A DNA stretch of 64,000 bases from Asticcacaulis sp. YBE204 (lineage in GTDB: Bacteria; Pseudomonadota; Alphaproteobacteria; Caulobacterales; Caulobacteraceae): contig NZ_AWGF01000002.1 of assembly GCF_000495855.1 (NCBI RefSeq), positions 62,001-126,000 of the forward strand, in the 5' to 3' direction. Positions within the stretch are counted from its first letter, which is position 1, and every line of letters begins with the position of its first letter. The notes under the pieces are model-generated. The model was given only the letters and a program-made list of their open reading frames with translations. It searched no databases and was not told the DNA's origin. The position numbers and the translations under genes are program-made. This document shows, one piece after another, positions 9,197-21,215 of the stretch.

Positions 9197-10264
9197 TTAT
9201 TTTTTTATATCCTTACTCTCGCGCCAGACCAGCTCCGTCGTACCGGCCGACGTCCGCCGGGCCTCGACCGGATAAAACCCCGTTACAGCCTCCAGAAAAT
9301 TCTGCGGATGGTCGACCCGGAATATGCCGCTGACGCGCAGATCAGCGACCTTCGGATCATTGATCAGAATGCGCGCGTCGGAATAGCGGTTGAACTCGGC
9401 CACAGCCGCCGAAAGGGCATCGTCACGGAAGACGACCTGCCCTTCCTGCCAACTGATCGAGCGCTTGACGTCCGCTGTCTCTACCTTGACATCGCTGACG
9501 CCGGTCGTCGCGGTCAGTTGCTCCCCCGCCACAAGCTGTTCCGCCCCCAACTGTGGCAGCACGCGTTCGATGCCTTTCAGCTGTAACGGTTCGACAAGAA
9601 CCTTACCCTCGACCAGCACGACCTTAACCTTATCGCCGTTCAGCCGGACATTGAAGGCCGTACCCACGGCCACGACGTGGCGATCCCCTGCGGTGACGAC
9701 AAAAGGCCAGGCGGTATTGTGCGCCACCTCGAACAGGGCCTCGCCACGCAATAACCGGATATCGCGGCGATGTTTCGAAAAAGCCACTTCGACGATCGTA
9801 TCCGTGTTCATCGACACGACAGAGCCGTCGTCAAGAGACACCTTGCGACGCTCGCCCAGACGCGTTTCGTAACGCTTCGTCGTGGCGAGGTTGGTTTCAG
9901 AACGATTGGACGCATAGTCCGGACGAGCGCTTATGGCCCCGAATACCGCCGCGCCGGCAATGAACATCAGACCGATCGACGCGGCCACGCGCATCCGGTT
10001 CGAGCGGACTTCCGGGACAACCCCAAGCGCCTCCTTGCGCAACTGAAGCATTTCCGGCTCCGCTGCCAACGCGCCGAGATCATCGAACAACTCACTAGCG
10101 GCCGCGTAGGCTTCGGCGTGAGTCGGATGGGATAGCCACGCCTGAAACGCGGCTTCGTCGCGCGTGGTCAGCGTCCCCAGTGCGCGCCGCGCCAGCCACC
10201 AGTCGGCGGCTTCCTGTGTATCGTTCGGTAACCCTTTAATCATGACAGTTGACTTGGTCATCAC
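9197..10264 (-). CDS. FecR-family anti-sigma factor, 355 aa
   Basis: Inner-membrane sigma regulator that passes the signal from the receptor's STN domain to the cytoplasmic sigma factor. The N-terminus has the DUF4880-type cytosolic motif (EAADWWLARRALGTLTTRDEAAFQAWL without gaps across about residues 18-45, with its WL-S-P pair). A single membrane segment follows at about residues 92-110 (VAASIGLMFIAGAAVFGA), then the periplasmic FecR domain (RYETRLGERRKVSLDDGSVV, DIRLLRGEALFEV). The start codon overlaps the sigma gene's stop as ATGA, so the two are translationally coupled. The receptor gene begins 103 nt downstream. Confidence 0.93.
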   Translation of the reverse strand: MMTKSTVMIKGLPNDTQEAADWWLARRALGTLTTRDEAAFQAWLSHPTHAEAYAAASELFDDLGALAAEPEMLQLRKEALGVVPEVRSNRMRVAASIGLMFIAGAAVFGAISARPDYASNRSETNLATTKRYETRLGERRKVSLDDGSVVSMNTDTIVEVAFSKHRRDIRLLRGEALFEVAHNTAWPFVVTAGDRHVVAVGTAFNVRLNGDKVKVVLVEGKVLVEPLQLKGIERVLPQLGAEQLVAGEQLTATTGVSDVKVETADVKRSISWQEGQVVFRDDALSAAVAEFNRYSDARILINDPKVADLRVSGIFRVDHPQNFLEAVTGFYPVEARRTSAGTTELVWRESKDIKK

Positions 10265-10782
10265 TGCGCGCAGCTCCTCAAATGAGCCAAGGCCCGCATC
10301 ATGTGTTTTTCTACCGCCGACGCCGATATGCCCAACCGCCGGGCGATCTCGGCCCCCTTCATATCCTCGAAACGGCTCAGTATAAATATGGCCCGGGTAC
10401 GTTCCGGCAATTCGTTCAAAGCGGCCTTAACACGCCGAACCGCATCGCGCCCCATAAGTATGCGCTCGGGTGTCTGAGCGTCCTCGCCCTCGAGCAGTTC
10501 CGGCTGGATTTCGATGACCTGTGCGGCATTGCGAAGGGTGTTGCGCCGCCCCGATTCACGCAAAAGATTGGCCGCCGCCTGAAACAAATAGCCCTCGACA
10601 TTGTCGATGGGGCCGCTCTCGGCACGTTTGAGCACCCTGGCCAGCACTTCCTGAGTGAGGTCGTCCGCCTCCGACGGCGACCGCGTCCGGCGCGCCAGGT
10701 AATTGCGGATAGCCGGGGTATAGCGCACCAGAAGGTGGCTGAACGCCTCCCACTCCCTACTCTGCCCCGACGCCTCATTCAT
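10261..10782 (-). CDS. ECF-type RNA polymerase sigma factor (FecI-like), 173 aa
   Basis: Small sigma factor with only regions 2 and 4. Region 2 contains YTPAIRNYLARRTRS and EADDLTQEVLARVL (about residues 25-60). Region 4 contains LNELPERTRAIFILSRFEDMKGAEIARRLGIS and an HTH ending VEKHMMRALAHLR (about 120-170). It probably drives the downstream receptor gene and its own operon when the receptor is occupied. Sigma, FecR and receptor lie in that order on one strand with a 4-nt ATGA overlap between the first two. Confidence 0.93.
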   Translation of the reverse strand: MNEASGQSREWEAFSHLLVRYTPAIRNYLARRTRSPSEADDLTQEVLARVLKRAESGPIDNVEGYLFQAAANLLRESGRRNTLRNAAQVIEIQPELLEGEDAQTPERILMGRDAVRRVKAALNELPERTRAIFILSRFEDMKGAEIARRLGISASAVEKHMMRALAHLRSCAQ

Positions 10783-10993
10783 CTTACGACCTGCAAGGAC
10801 AACATACCTTCATATGAATAGATGAACCTGATCCAAAAATCCTCACATACCAGATGAAAAAGATATCACGCTTGTGTTTTCTTCCACGCCTGCGCGCTCG
10901 AACGGTATCGCCATCGCCGAGGCTCTGTACGAGAAATCGGCAATTTGGTTGGAACACGTCAGCGACGACCAATATCCCGACCACTGACTGTTC

Positions 10994-11887
10994 TCATGCG
11001 CCCCGGTAACGCAGCGCTTCCACCACGGCGGTGAGCGCGGGCGAATGGCGACGACTGGGGTAGTAGAGGTGATAACCGGAGAACCGGTCGCACCAGTCTT
11101 CGAGTACGCGGATCAGGCGGGCCTGCTCAATATGCTCCAAAACCGCGTCTTCGGGTACATAGCACAGGCCCAAACCGTCGAGCGCCGAGTTAACGCGCAG
11201 GGCGAGATTGTTGTAAACCAGTTGCCCGTCCACCCGCACCTTGACCTCACGTCCGTCTTTCTCGAACTCCCAGGCAAACAGCCCGCCATAGGTCGGCAGA
11301 CGCATATTGATGCAGTTGTGCCCCGTCAGTTCCTGCGGCGTCTGCGGTATTGACCGCTCGCGGAAATAGTCGGGAGACCCCACCACGGCCATCCGCATGT
11401 CCGGCGCAATCCGCACGGCGATCATGTCCTTGGCGACCTGCTCCCCCAACCTGACCCCGGCGTCGAAACGCTCCGCCACGATGTCGGTCAGACCATAGTC
11501 GACGATGATCTCGACATTGACCTCCGGATGGTCACGCAGGAACGGCGCGAGCGCCGGTTCCAGAACCGACACGGCCGCGTGTTCGCCCGCCGTGATCCGG
11601 ACGGTCCCGGCAGGGCGATCCCTGAGCGCCTTCAGCGCCTCAAGTTCGTTGGTGATTTCCTCCAGCCTCGGGGCCAGCGTGCGCAGCAGGCGCTCACCCG
11701 CCTCGGTCGGCGAAACGCTGCGGGTCGTCCGCGTCAGCAAGCGCAAACCCAGTCGCTCCTCAAGCGCGCGCACGGTCTGGCTCAGGGCGGATTGCGAGAC
11801 GCCCATCTTAGCGGCGGCACGGGTAAAGCTTTGTTCGCGCGCCACCTGAGCAAAGGCGGCAAGATCGTCGAAACTGGGCGTCGGCAT
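10994..11887 (-). CDS. LysR-family transcriptional regulator, 297 aa
   Basis: The N-terminal winged helix-turn-helix is classical (FDDLAAFAQVAREQSFTRAA, KMGVSQSALSQTVRALEERL, residues 5-60), followed by a periplasmic-binding-like effector domain (VRITAGEHAAVSVLEPALAP onward). The C-terminal YHLYYPSRRHSPALTAVVEALR is usual for regulators sitting beside oxidoreductase genes. It is divergent from an aldo/keto reductase operon, and two T-N11-A palindromes lie between them. It probably controls that operon and its own gene; the inducer is unknown. Confidence 0.93.
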   Translation of the reverse strand: MPTPSFDDLAAFAQVAREQSFTRAAAKMGVSQSALSQTVRALEERLGLRLLTRTTRSVSPTEAGERLLRTLAPRLEEITNELEALKALRDRPAGTVRITAGEHAAVSVLEPALAPFLRDHPEVNVEIIVDYGLTDIVAERFDAGVRLGEQVAKDMIAVRIAPDMRMAVVGSPDYFRERSIPQTPQELTGHNCINMRLPTYGGLFAWEFEKDGREVKVRVDGQLVYNNLALRVNSALDGLGLCYVPEDAVLEHIEQARLIRVLEDWCDRFSGYHLYYPSRRHSPALTAVVEALRYRGA

Positions 11888-11889
11888 TC

Positions 11890-11904
11890 ATTAGACTTTC
11901 TAAT
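11890..11904. promoter_or_regulatory. LysR-type operator box 1
   Basis: Perfect palindrome ATTAGA-CTT-TCTAAT, containing the T-N11-A signature. It begins 3 nt upstream of the lysR-type start codon, so binding would cover that gene's ribosome site and suggests autorepression. Confidence 0.6.
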
Positions 11905-11915
11905 AATGGCATCCC

Positions 11916-11932
11916 GATTATAGCGGCTAATC
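11916..11932. promoter_or_regulatory. LysR-type operator box 2
   Basis: Palindrome GATTA-N7-TAATC, also a T-N11-A box (TTATAGCGGCTAA). Its centre is 27 bp from that of box 1, the kind of paired spacing used by LysR tetramers. The aldo/keto reductase start lies about 48 nt further right. Confidence 0.55.
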
Positions 11933-11958
11933 AAAATTGTCCAGCACGCCTAGGTTAG

Positions 11959-13828
<1,870 letters not shown>

Positions 13829-13858
13829 CGACCCCTCACAGCTCACAGGAGACATACA

Positions 13859-14989
<1,131 letters not shown>

Positions 14990-14992
14990 ACC

Positions 14993-15562
14993 ATGACCGA
15001 TCTGTCGAGACGTGTGATGCTGACCGTGCCGATCCTGCTGTCGGCCTGTTCGCCAGTGGCATCGGAGGCCCGTGACATGGCAAAATCGAAGATACTCGTG
15101 GCGTATTTTACCCGTTCCGGCAACACAAAGGTGATTGCCGGAACGGTGCAGCGCGACCTGCCGGCGGACCTGTTCGAGATCCAGCCGAAGACGCCTTACC
15201 CCGACGATTACGAAGCCACGGTCGAACAGGCCCGGATCGAACGTGACCGGGGCATTGAGCCGCCCCTGCTCGGGACGGTGCCCGACTTCGACCGTTACGG
15301 GGATATCTACCTCGCCTTTCCGATCTGGGGCGAAACCGCGCCGCCTGTCATTCGGTCATTTCTTAAGACGCACGATACATCGAGCAAGGTCATCCGCCCG
15401 CTCATCACTCACGGCGGCTATGGGCTCGGCAACAGCCTAAGCGTACTGAAAGCCCATGCCCCCACAGCGCAGATCGAACCTCCCTTCATCATGGAGGCCG
15501 ATCAGGAGCGGCGCACGCTCACCCAAGTTCGAGCATGGCTTAGTCAACTCGCTGAAAATTAA
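14993..15562 (+). CDS. Flavodoxin-like protein with N-terminal lipobox/Tat-like leader, 189 aa
   Basis: FMN-binding fold of the Flavodoxin_4 type: the phosphate-binding loop is AYFTRSGNTKVIA, followed by DLFEIQPKTPYPDDYEA, DIYLAFPIWGETAPPVIRSFL and THGGYGLGN. The N-terminal 22 residues contain SRRVMLTVPILLSAC, which reads as a twin-arginine signal ending in a lipobox cysteine, so the product may be a periplasmic lipoprotein like the Tat-exported reductase before it. An internal ATG (MAKSKILVAY, 15077) would give a cytoplasmic flavodoxin instead. It closes the reductase operon and may serve as its electron carrier or as a quinone reductase. Confidence 0.85.
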   Translation: MTDLSRRVMLTVPILLSACSPVASEARDMAKSKILVAYFTRSGNTKVIAGTVQRDLPADLFEIQPKTPYPDDYEATVEQARIERDRGIEPPLLGTVPDFDRYGDIYLAFPIWGETAPPVIRSFLKTHDTSSKVIRPLITHGGYGLGNSLSVLKAHAPTAQIEPPFIMEADQERRTLTQVRAWLSQLAEN

Positions 15563-15683
15563 AGCCCTGCCTTCTCAGTCGCGCCCCTCCTTAAGGAAAC
15601 CCGCAGCAATAAAGCTCTCGCAGACCTGAGAATGCGTCGCAAGATATGTTTACACGTGGCGCGCATCCTGATATCGCAGCCCG

Positions 15684-16289
15684 ATGTTCAGTTCAGTCGT
15701 TACGTGTCTCGCGGTCATCCTGATCGTTCTCGCCATCGTCCTTCTCTATCTCAAATGGCGGGGTCAGGGATTGCCGGCGGGGTTCGACCGCGCCGCCGTA
15801 CCGGTGGCGTGGCTGGCTCTGGCGGTGTCGGCGGTGTTGTGGATGCTGGCCTATGAGCCGGACTTCGGTTTGCCGGTCGGGTGCCTGATCGCCATGAGCC
15901 TGCCGCTGGCCCTGATCGCGTGGCGCAATGCCAAGGACGATCCCGCGCGGCACAAGCCCGAAAAAGACCGCCGCGCCCGGAGCCTGCCCGACGTGAAAGA
16001 GCGCTTCAGCCTGCGCAAGGGCGGCCGGATCGTCGCCCGTCTGTTGTCCAGTTTCGTGATCTCGCCGCTGATGGGTATGGCCGTCGGCATGGTGGCCTGG
16101 CTCTACATGCCCGGTCACGGCTCGACCCGCTATGCGTGGGCAGTCTTCGCCTTCGTCACCGCCTCGGTGATCGGCCTCGTGATCGGCAACAGTGCTCAGC
16201 GTCCGTGGCGCGCCTTGGGTGTCCTCAGCCTGACCGGTGCGGTCAGCGCCGCCGTGGTCGGCCTGCCGCTCGTGACGGGAGCACACTGA
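15684..16289 (+). CDS. Small polytopic membrane protein, 201 aa
   Basis: About six hydrophobic segments are visible: near residues 5-23, 40-60, 62-82, 118-140, 150-170 and 176-196, with a basic cytoplasmic loop (RHKPEKDRRARSLPDVKERFSLRKGGR) in the middle. I do not recognise a named catalytic motif. Its stop shares one base with the PepSY gene's start (TGATG), and a siderophore receptor gene follows. In many alphaproteobacteria short membrane proteins (DUF3325/DUF3649-like) sit with PepSY proteins beside ferric-siderophore receptors, so a role in iron-chelate reduction or uptake is inferred. Confidence 0.75.
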   Translation: MFSSVVTCLAVILIVLAIVLLYLKWRGQGLPAGFDRAAVPVAWLALAVSAVLWMLAYEPDFGLPVGCLIAMSLPLALIAWRNAKDDPARHKPEKDRRARSLPDVKERFSLRKGGRIVARLLSSFVISPLMGMAVGMVAWLYMPGHGSTRYAWAVFAFVTASVIGLVIGNSAQRPWRALGVLSLTGAVSAAVVGLPLVTGAH

Positions 16290-17788
16290 TGACGATCTGG
16301 CCCAAAGTTCCCGCCGCCTTTGTCCGTCGCGTCCTGCACGGTCACAAGATCCTCGGCCTTGCCCTGTGCGCCATCCTCTACCTGATCTGCCTGACCGGTT
16401 GGGTCGGCGTCTATTATGTCGAGTTCGAGCGCTGGGAGCGCCCGAACCTGCCGGAATTTTCCGAGGTCACCCCCGAAGCCATCGCGCGGGCCACCGCCGA
16501 CACGCGCGTGGTCATGCTGGCCGACACACACCGCGGGCCGTTCGATACCGACATCTATATCAGCCCGCCGACGGACAACGCCCCACGCCTCGTCATCGGC
16601 TACGGCCACGAAGCGCGCGGCTACGATGCGCAGGGTAATTTCAAAGGTCCGGCCAACCACGACCTGACGCATTTCCTGACCGAACTGCACTATTATCTGC
16701 ACCTGCCGGAAAGCTTCGGTATGATCGTCGTCTGCCTGTTCGGGGTCGGCATGATGGCGCTGCTGATCGGCGGTGCCCTGTCGCACCCCAAGATGTTCCG
16801 CGACGCCTTCGCCTTCCGTCTGCGCAAGCAAGGCCATCTGACGCGTGCCGACCTGCACAACCGCATCGGCGCGTGGACCCTGCCCTTCGGCCTGATCATT
16901 ACGCTGACCGGCACCCTGATCGGGCTGGGGCAACTGGTCGCCCTGACCATGGGTCTCCTCTATTATCAGGGCAACAGCCTGAAGGCCTACGAACCCATCT
17001 TCGGCAGTCAGGCGGAGATCACCGCCGCCACCGGCGGCAAGCCGTTGCACGACGGCGCGCTCCTCACCGCCCTGCGTCAGATCGAGGCCGCGCGTCCGGG
17101 GGAACCGGTCAGCTTTATCGCCGTCCGCATGGTCGGCACCCCGACCGAGTTTCTGGAGATCACTACCAAGCCGTCCCAGCGGCTGGTCTATGGCGAGGCG
17201 TGGCGCTTCGATGCCAAAGGCCATCTCAAGGGCAGCTATCATTTGTCGGATGGCCCCGCCGGGCGTCAGGTCGCCGCCAGTCTGTACAGCCTGCACTTCG
17301 GCGATTTCGGCGGCTGGTCGGTCAAGCTGATCTATGCCTTGCTCGGCTTCGGCCTGACCGTGATGATCGCCGCCGGGATGGATATCTGGCTGATCAAATC
17401 GGCCGAAAAGGGCAAGCCGCGTCCGCTGATCCACCGGCTATGGACGGTGTTGATCTACGGCGCCCCCGCCCTGATCGCGCTGGCCTTCGCCCTGGCCATG
17501 AGCCTGCATCTATCGCCGGTCGCGGTGTTCTGGGACGGCATGGCGGCGCTCACCATCGTTACCCTGATCAGCCCGAAATTCACGCAAGCCCCCGTCCAGA
17601 CCGTATCCAGACTGATGCGTCTGGGTCTGGGCCTGTCTCTGATCGCCATGGTCGTGGTGCATCAGGCCGTCCATCAATCGTTCAGCGTCGCCGCCGTGCA
17701 GGTCAATCTGACCTTGCTGCTGCTGGGTCTCGGCTTCATCGGATTGACCATACGTAAGCAAAAGAGTCCTGCAAATACAGAGGTGTGA
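16289..17788 (+). CDS. PepSY-associated transmembrane protein, 499 aa
   Basis: Inner-membrane protein with a PepSY_TM architecture: a first membrane helix near residues 20-40 (ILGLALCAILYLICLTGWVG), a periplasmic region, then helices around 140-165, 190-225 and 340-365 (WSVKLIYALLGFGLTVMIAA), and four helices to the end. The motifs LHNRIGAWTLPFGLIITLTG and YSLHFGDFGGW are typical of this family. Conserved histidines in LHNR and LHFGDFGG could bind haem, and relatives are proposed to reduce siderophore-bound iron in the periplasm. The start overlaps the preceding gene by one base. The ATG at 16289 is preferred because upstream in-frame sequence is arginine-rich shadow of that gene. Confidence 0.87.
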   Translation: MTIWPKVPAAFVRRVLHGHKILGLALCAILYLICLTGWVGVYYVEFERWERPNLPEFSEVTPEAIARATADTRVVMLADTHRGPFDTDIYISPPTDNAPRLVIGYGHEARGYDAQGNFKGPANHDLTHFLTELHYYLHLPESFGMIVVCLFGVGMMALLIGGALSHPKMFRDAFAFRLRKQGHLTRADLHNRIGAWTLPFGLIITLTGTLIGLGQLVALTMGLLYYQGNSLKAYEPIFGSQAEITAATGGKPLHDGALLTALRQIEAARPGEPVSFIAVRMVGTPTEFLEITTKPSQRLVYGEAWRFDAKGHLKGSYHLSDGPAGRQVAASLYSLHFGDFGGWSVKLIYALLGFGLTVMIAAGMDIWLIKSAEKGKPRPLIHRLWTVLIYGAPALIALAFALAMSLHLSPVAVFWDGMAALTIVTLISPKFTQAPVQTVSRLMRLGLGLSLIAMVVVHQAVHQSFSVAAVQVNLTLLLLGLGFIGLTIRKQKSPANTEV

Positions 17789-17824
17789 CCTCAAAATCCA
17801 TCTTTGCACAAATCGTGTTTCAAG

Positions 17825-17843
17825 ATTGCAATCGATTCGCAAT
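17825..17843. promoter_or_regulatory. Fur-like iron operator
   Basis: 19-bp near-perfect palindrome ATTGCAATCGATTCGCAAT, 87 nt before the receptor start and 5 nt before a TTGACA (17848-17853) that could be the -35 box. Position, symmetry and the downstream siderophore receptor point to iron-dependent repression. The Fur assignment is inference. Confidence 0.5.
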
Positions 17844-17930
17844 TTACTTGACACGGCCCGCCAAAGGCGTAAGTGCGACGCATTCTTAGATGGCGGCTTT
17901 GTGTGTGCCGCGTTTGTAAAAGGTATCCCC

Positions 17931-20012
17931 ATGTCCCGTAGCCACCTCCTCGGTTCCGCCTCCGCCTTACTGCTCGCCAGCCTCGCCCTGCCCGCCTTCG
18001 CCGCCGATGCACCTGACGCCGAACCGACCGAAGTCGTCGTGCTGGGCAAGCGCGTCATCCGCGAGTCCGCCGGGGCGACCGGCCTCGACCTCAGCCTCCG
18101 TCAGACGCCGCAGTCGGTGACCGTCGTTTCCGCCGCGCAGATGAAGGAATTCGCCCTCACCGACGCTAACCAGCTTCTCTCGACCCTGCCCGGCATCAAT
18201 GTCGAAGCCTCTGAAACCGACCGTACCTACTTCAATTCGCGCGGCTTCGACGTGGTCAATTTTCAGGTCGACGGCGTCGGGCAGCCGCTCGACTGGGGCC
18301 TGCAAACCGGCGCGCTGGATGTGGCCATTTTCGAGCGCATCGAAGCCGTGCGCGGCGCCAACGGCATGATGACCGGCACGGGCAATCCGTCGGCGACGAT
18401 CAACTATATCCGCAAGCGCCCGACGAAGGATTTCCGCGCCAATGCCTCGGCCAGCTACGGCAGCTGGGACCATCTGCGCCTGACCGGCGACGTGTCCGGG
18501 CCATTGAATGAAAGCGGCACCCTGACCGGTCGCTTCGTCTATGCCAATACCGATACGGAGTCCTATCTCGACTATTACAGCGTCAACCGGAACGTCTATT
18601 ACGGTGTCCTGTCGTGGGATATCACGCCCAAGCTGAACGCTACCGCGGGCTATTCCAAGCAGGACAATCTGGCCACCGGCAATAACTGGGGCGCCCTGCC
18701 ACTGGTCTATACCGATGGCACGCCGATCAACTACGACGTTTCGGCCAATACCTCGGCCCCGTGGACCTACTGGGACACGCACAATGCCACGACCTTCACC
18801 GAACTTTCCTATCAGTTCGACAACGGCTGGACCGTCAAGGGCATCTATACCTACAAAAACCTGAGCGACGAAGCCAAGCTGACCTACGCCTACAACTATC
18901 CGGACACAACGACCGGCCTCGGCGTGGCAGGCTTTGCGGGTTATTACCCCTCAAGCTGGAAGCAGAACCTGTTCGACCTCGTCGCCAACGGTCAGGTCTC
19001 GCTGTTCGGGCGTGAGCATCAGGTTGTGGTCGGCGTCAACTCTAATAAAAGCGACACCCTGCGCTGGGCGGGCGAGGCCGCAGCCTTCGCCTATCCTGCC
19101 TATAAGGGCGCTCAGATCGTCGCCCCGGCCGAACCCACCACCTTCGCCACGCCGTACGAAGCGGCCAATGTCACCGATAAGCTGACGCGCGCCTATGCCG
19201 CCATCCATTTGAACTTTACCGACCGCTTCAAAGGCCTTGTCGGCTTCAACGCCATCGACCTGACGACAACCGGCGTCTCCTACGGCGTGACGCAGGACCG
19301 CTCTGAGAACAAGGTCAGCCCCTATGTCGGCGCGACCTACGACGTAAATGCCAATGTCTCGCTCTATGCCAGCTATACCGACATCTTCAATCCGCAGGCC
19401 GAGGTCGATATCAACCGCAAGCGTCTGCCGTCGGCGGAAGGCAAGAGCTACGAAGCCGGTGTAAAAACCGAATGGTTCGCCCGCCGCCTCTACGCCACGG
19501 CGTCGGTCTTCAAGTCGGAACAGAGTAATCTGGCCGAGTTCGTCGGCTATATCCCCAATACCTGGGACTCCTATTATGCCGGTGTCGATACTATCGTCAA
19601 AGGCTACGAGTTCGAAGTCTCGGGCAAGATCACGCCAGACTGGAGCATCAATGGCGGCTGGACCGATCTGTCGATCGAAAACAGCGCCGGTCAGGACGTT
19701 CGCCTCTACCTGCCGCGTCGATCGCTGAAAATCAGCACGACCTACAACCTGCCGCAGTATAACGACCTCAAGCTGGGTGCGTCGCTGCGCTGGCAGAGCG
19801 ATGTCGAAACGACGGCCCTGACCACGACGATCAAGCAGGAGGCCTACAGCGTGGTCGATCTGTTCGGCAGCGTCCGGGTAACCGACAAGGTTCGCGCCTC
19901 GCTCAACGTCAAGAACGCCTTCGACGAAAAATACTGGGGCGGGCTGCGCTGGGGGCAGTCCTTCTATGCCGCCCCGCGCAGCGCGATCGTCAGTCTCGAC
20001 TATTCGTTCTGA
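17931..20012 (+). CDS. TonB-dependent siderophore receptor, 693 aa
   Basis: Outer-membrane ferric-siderophore transporter. The ATG at 17931 gives a good signal peptide (SHLLGSASALLLASLALPAFA, cleavage AFA-AD); an earlier in-frame ATG at 17826 lies inside the Fur-like palindrome and is not credible. The TonB box region is TEVVVLGKR. The plug has TPQSVTVVSAAQMKEF, LLSTLPGINVEASETDRTYF, SRGFDVVNFQVDGV and VRGANGMMTGTGNPSATINY, all typical of FhuA/FpvA/FoxA-type receptors. The barrel ends in IVSLDYSF with terminal Phe. The upstream PepSY gene and the palindrome suggest one iron-uptake unit. Confidence 0.93.
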   Translation: MSRSHLLGSASALLLASLALPAFAADAPDAEPTEVVVLGKRVIRESAGATGLDLSLRQTPQSVTVVSAAQMKEFALTDANQLLSTLPGINVEASETDRTYFNSRGFDVVNFQVDGVGQPLDWGLQTGALDVAIFERIEAVRGANGMMTGTGNPSATINYIRKRPTKDFRANASASYGSWDHLRLTGDVSGPLNESGTLTGRFVYANTDTESYLDYYSVNRNVYYGVLSWDITPKLNATAGYSKQDNLATGNNWGALPLVYTDGTPINYDVSANTSAPWTYWDTHNATTFTELSYQFDNGWTVKGIYTYKNLSDEAKLTYAYNYPDTTTGLGVAGFAGYYPSSWKQNLFDLVANGQVSLFGREHQVVVGVNSNKSDTLRWAGEAAAFAYPAYKGAQIVAPAEPTTFATPYEAANVTDKLTRAYAAIHLNFTDRFKGLVGFNAIDLTTTGVSYGVTQDRSENKVSPYVGATYDVNANVSLYASYTDIFNPQAEVDINRKRLPSAEGKSYEAGVKTEWFARRLYATASVFKSEQSNLAEFVGYIPNTWDSYYAGVDTIVKGYEFEVSGKITPDWSINGGWTDLSIENSAGQDVRLYLPRRSLKISTTYNLPQYNDLKLGASLRWQSDVETTALTTTIKQEAYSVVDLFGSVRVTDKVRASLNVKNAFDEKYWGGLRWGQSFYAAPRSAIVSLDYSF

Positions 20013-20019
20013 TAAAACC

Positions 20020-20052
20020 AAATGGCCCGGAAATGTATTTTCCGGGCCATTT
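20020..20052 (+). terminator. Hairpin terminator after the siderophore receptor
   Basis: 14-bp stem AAATGGCCCGGAAA paired with its complement at 20039-20052, starting 8 nt after the stop codon. The T run is short, so termination may be incomplete. Confidence 0.7.
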
Positions 20053-20121
20053 GTTGGCAAACCTTTACGATGCTGAGTTTCTTTAAGATTGAGATCGGTA
20101 TCGCTTCCTGATCGCGCCAAA

Positions 20122-20169
20122 AGCAGACATTTGGCTAATACCGAAAATCCTGCTAGCGGACATTCAATG
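20122..20169 (+). repeat. AGCRGACATT tandem repeat, copy 1
   Basis: AGCAGACATT (20122-20131) is followed by AGCGGACATTCAATG (20155-20169). A second arrangement of the same two words lies on the minus strand at 57682-57719. Confidence 0.45.
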
Positions 20170-20267
20170 GAAATAACCTATTTCGATCACATTTCTGATC
20201 AAGTATAACAACCGCAACACTGAGCGGCACGGGCCTAGGTGATTGATTCATTCACCATGTGCCCGTC

Positions 20268-21215
20268 ATGAAATCTCGCTCCTCCGCCGATACCCCTCCC
20301 CCCGTCCATGCCCTCCGGGCGCTGGAGGCCTGTGTGCGCCTCAAAAGCTTCGCCCGGGCCGCCGATGAGCTGGGTGTTACCGCCAGCGCCATCACCCAGC
20401 ATATTCGCACCGTCGAGGATTGGGTCGGCAAACCGCTGTTCCTGCGCCGGGGGCGTTATGTGGTGCCGACCGATATCGCCGACGCCGCCATGCCGTCGTT
20501 GCGCGAAGGTTTTGACCGATTGCTGGAAGGGACGCGGCTGCTGCGCGAGGCCGACCGCAAGAGCTATGTCGTGTCGATTTCCGCCCCGCCGTCCTTCGCC
20601 GCCAAGTGGTTGCGACCGCGTCTGGAGGCGTTCCGCACCTTGCATCCGGAATACGAGGCGTGGCTGTCCGCCGACCTCAAACTGGTCGATTTTTCGACGT
20701 CGGAGATCGATATCTGCGTCCGCTATGGCCCCGGCGGCTATCCCGGCCTGACGGCGGAGCAAATCCTCAGCGAAAGCATTACCCCGGTCGCCTCACCGGC
20801 GTTCATCGCTCGTCACGGCCCGTTCCATCGCCCTCAGGATATCCTTCAGGCGCGATTGCTGCACGATATGGGCGCGGAAAACGACCCGTCGAGCCCGTCA
20901 TGGTGGATGTGGTTCGACTCGCGCGGTTTCGACGACCTCAGGGCGCTGGACGGCCCACGCTACAACGACCCGGCGCTGGTCATCGACGAAGCCGTCGCCG
21001 GACGCGGCGTGGCCCTGGCCAAGCGCGCCATTGCCGAAAGCGATATCGCCGCCGGGCGTTTGCAGCCGCTGTTCAACGACCAGACACCGCTCAGCTTCGC
21101 CTACTGGCTGGTCTGGCCGCGCGGCCGCACCCTCCCCGCCCCGGTCAAGGCCTTCATCGCGTGGATCAAGAGCGAGGCCCAGCGCGGTCTGTTCGTTGAT
21201 GGCGAGGGGATTTAA
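20268..21215 (+). CDS. LysR-family regulator (GcvA-like), 315 aa
   Basis: HTH near residues 8-65: VHALRALEACVRLKSFARAA, ELGVTASAITQHIRTVEDWV, KPLFLRRGRYVVPT. These words are those of the GcvA branch. The effector domain (SISAPPSFAAKWLRPRLEAF, DICVRYGPGGYPGL, ARHGPFHRPQDILQARLLHD) follows. A GTG at 20259 in the same frame is an alternative start; I chose the ATG at 20268, and neither has a strong ribosome site. The stop TAA shares the TTAA of the convergent exporter's stop. Its target is not evident: the sulfur operon beyond the exporter is one possibility. Confidence 0.9.
   Translation: MKSRSSADTPPPVHALRALEACVRLKSFARAADELGVTASAITQHIRTVEDWVGKPLFLRRGRYVVPTDIADAAMPSLREGFDRLLEGTRLLREADRKSYVVSISAPPSFAAKWLRPRLEAFRTLHPEYEAWLSADLKLVDFSTSEIDICVRYGPGGYPGLTAEQILSESITPVASPAFIARHGPFHRPQDILQARLLHDMGAENDPSSPSWWMWFDSRGFDDLRALDGPRYNDPALVIDEAVAGRGVALAKRAIAESDIAAGRLQPLFNDQTPLSFAYWLVWPRGRTLPAPVKAFIAWIKSEAQRGLFVDGEGI

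Noticed and set aside
10784-10984. 66-codon minus-strand frame upstream of the ECF sigma gene
   Set aside because: No ribosome site or recognisable motif; the region is more likely the sigma gene's promoter.
15881-16288. N-terminal extension of the PepSY frame
   Set aside because: Arginine- and proline-rich shadow of the membrane-protein gene; the ATG at 16289 with TGATG coupling is the natural start.
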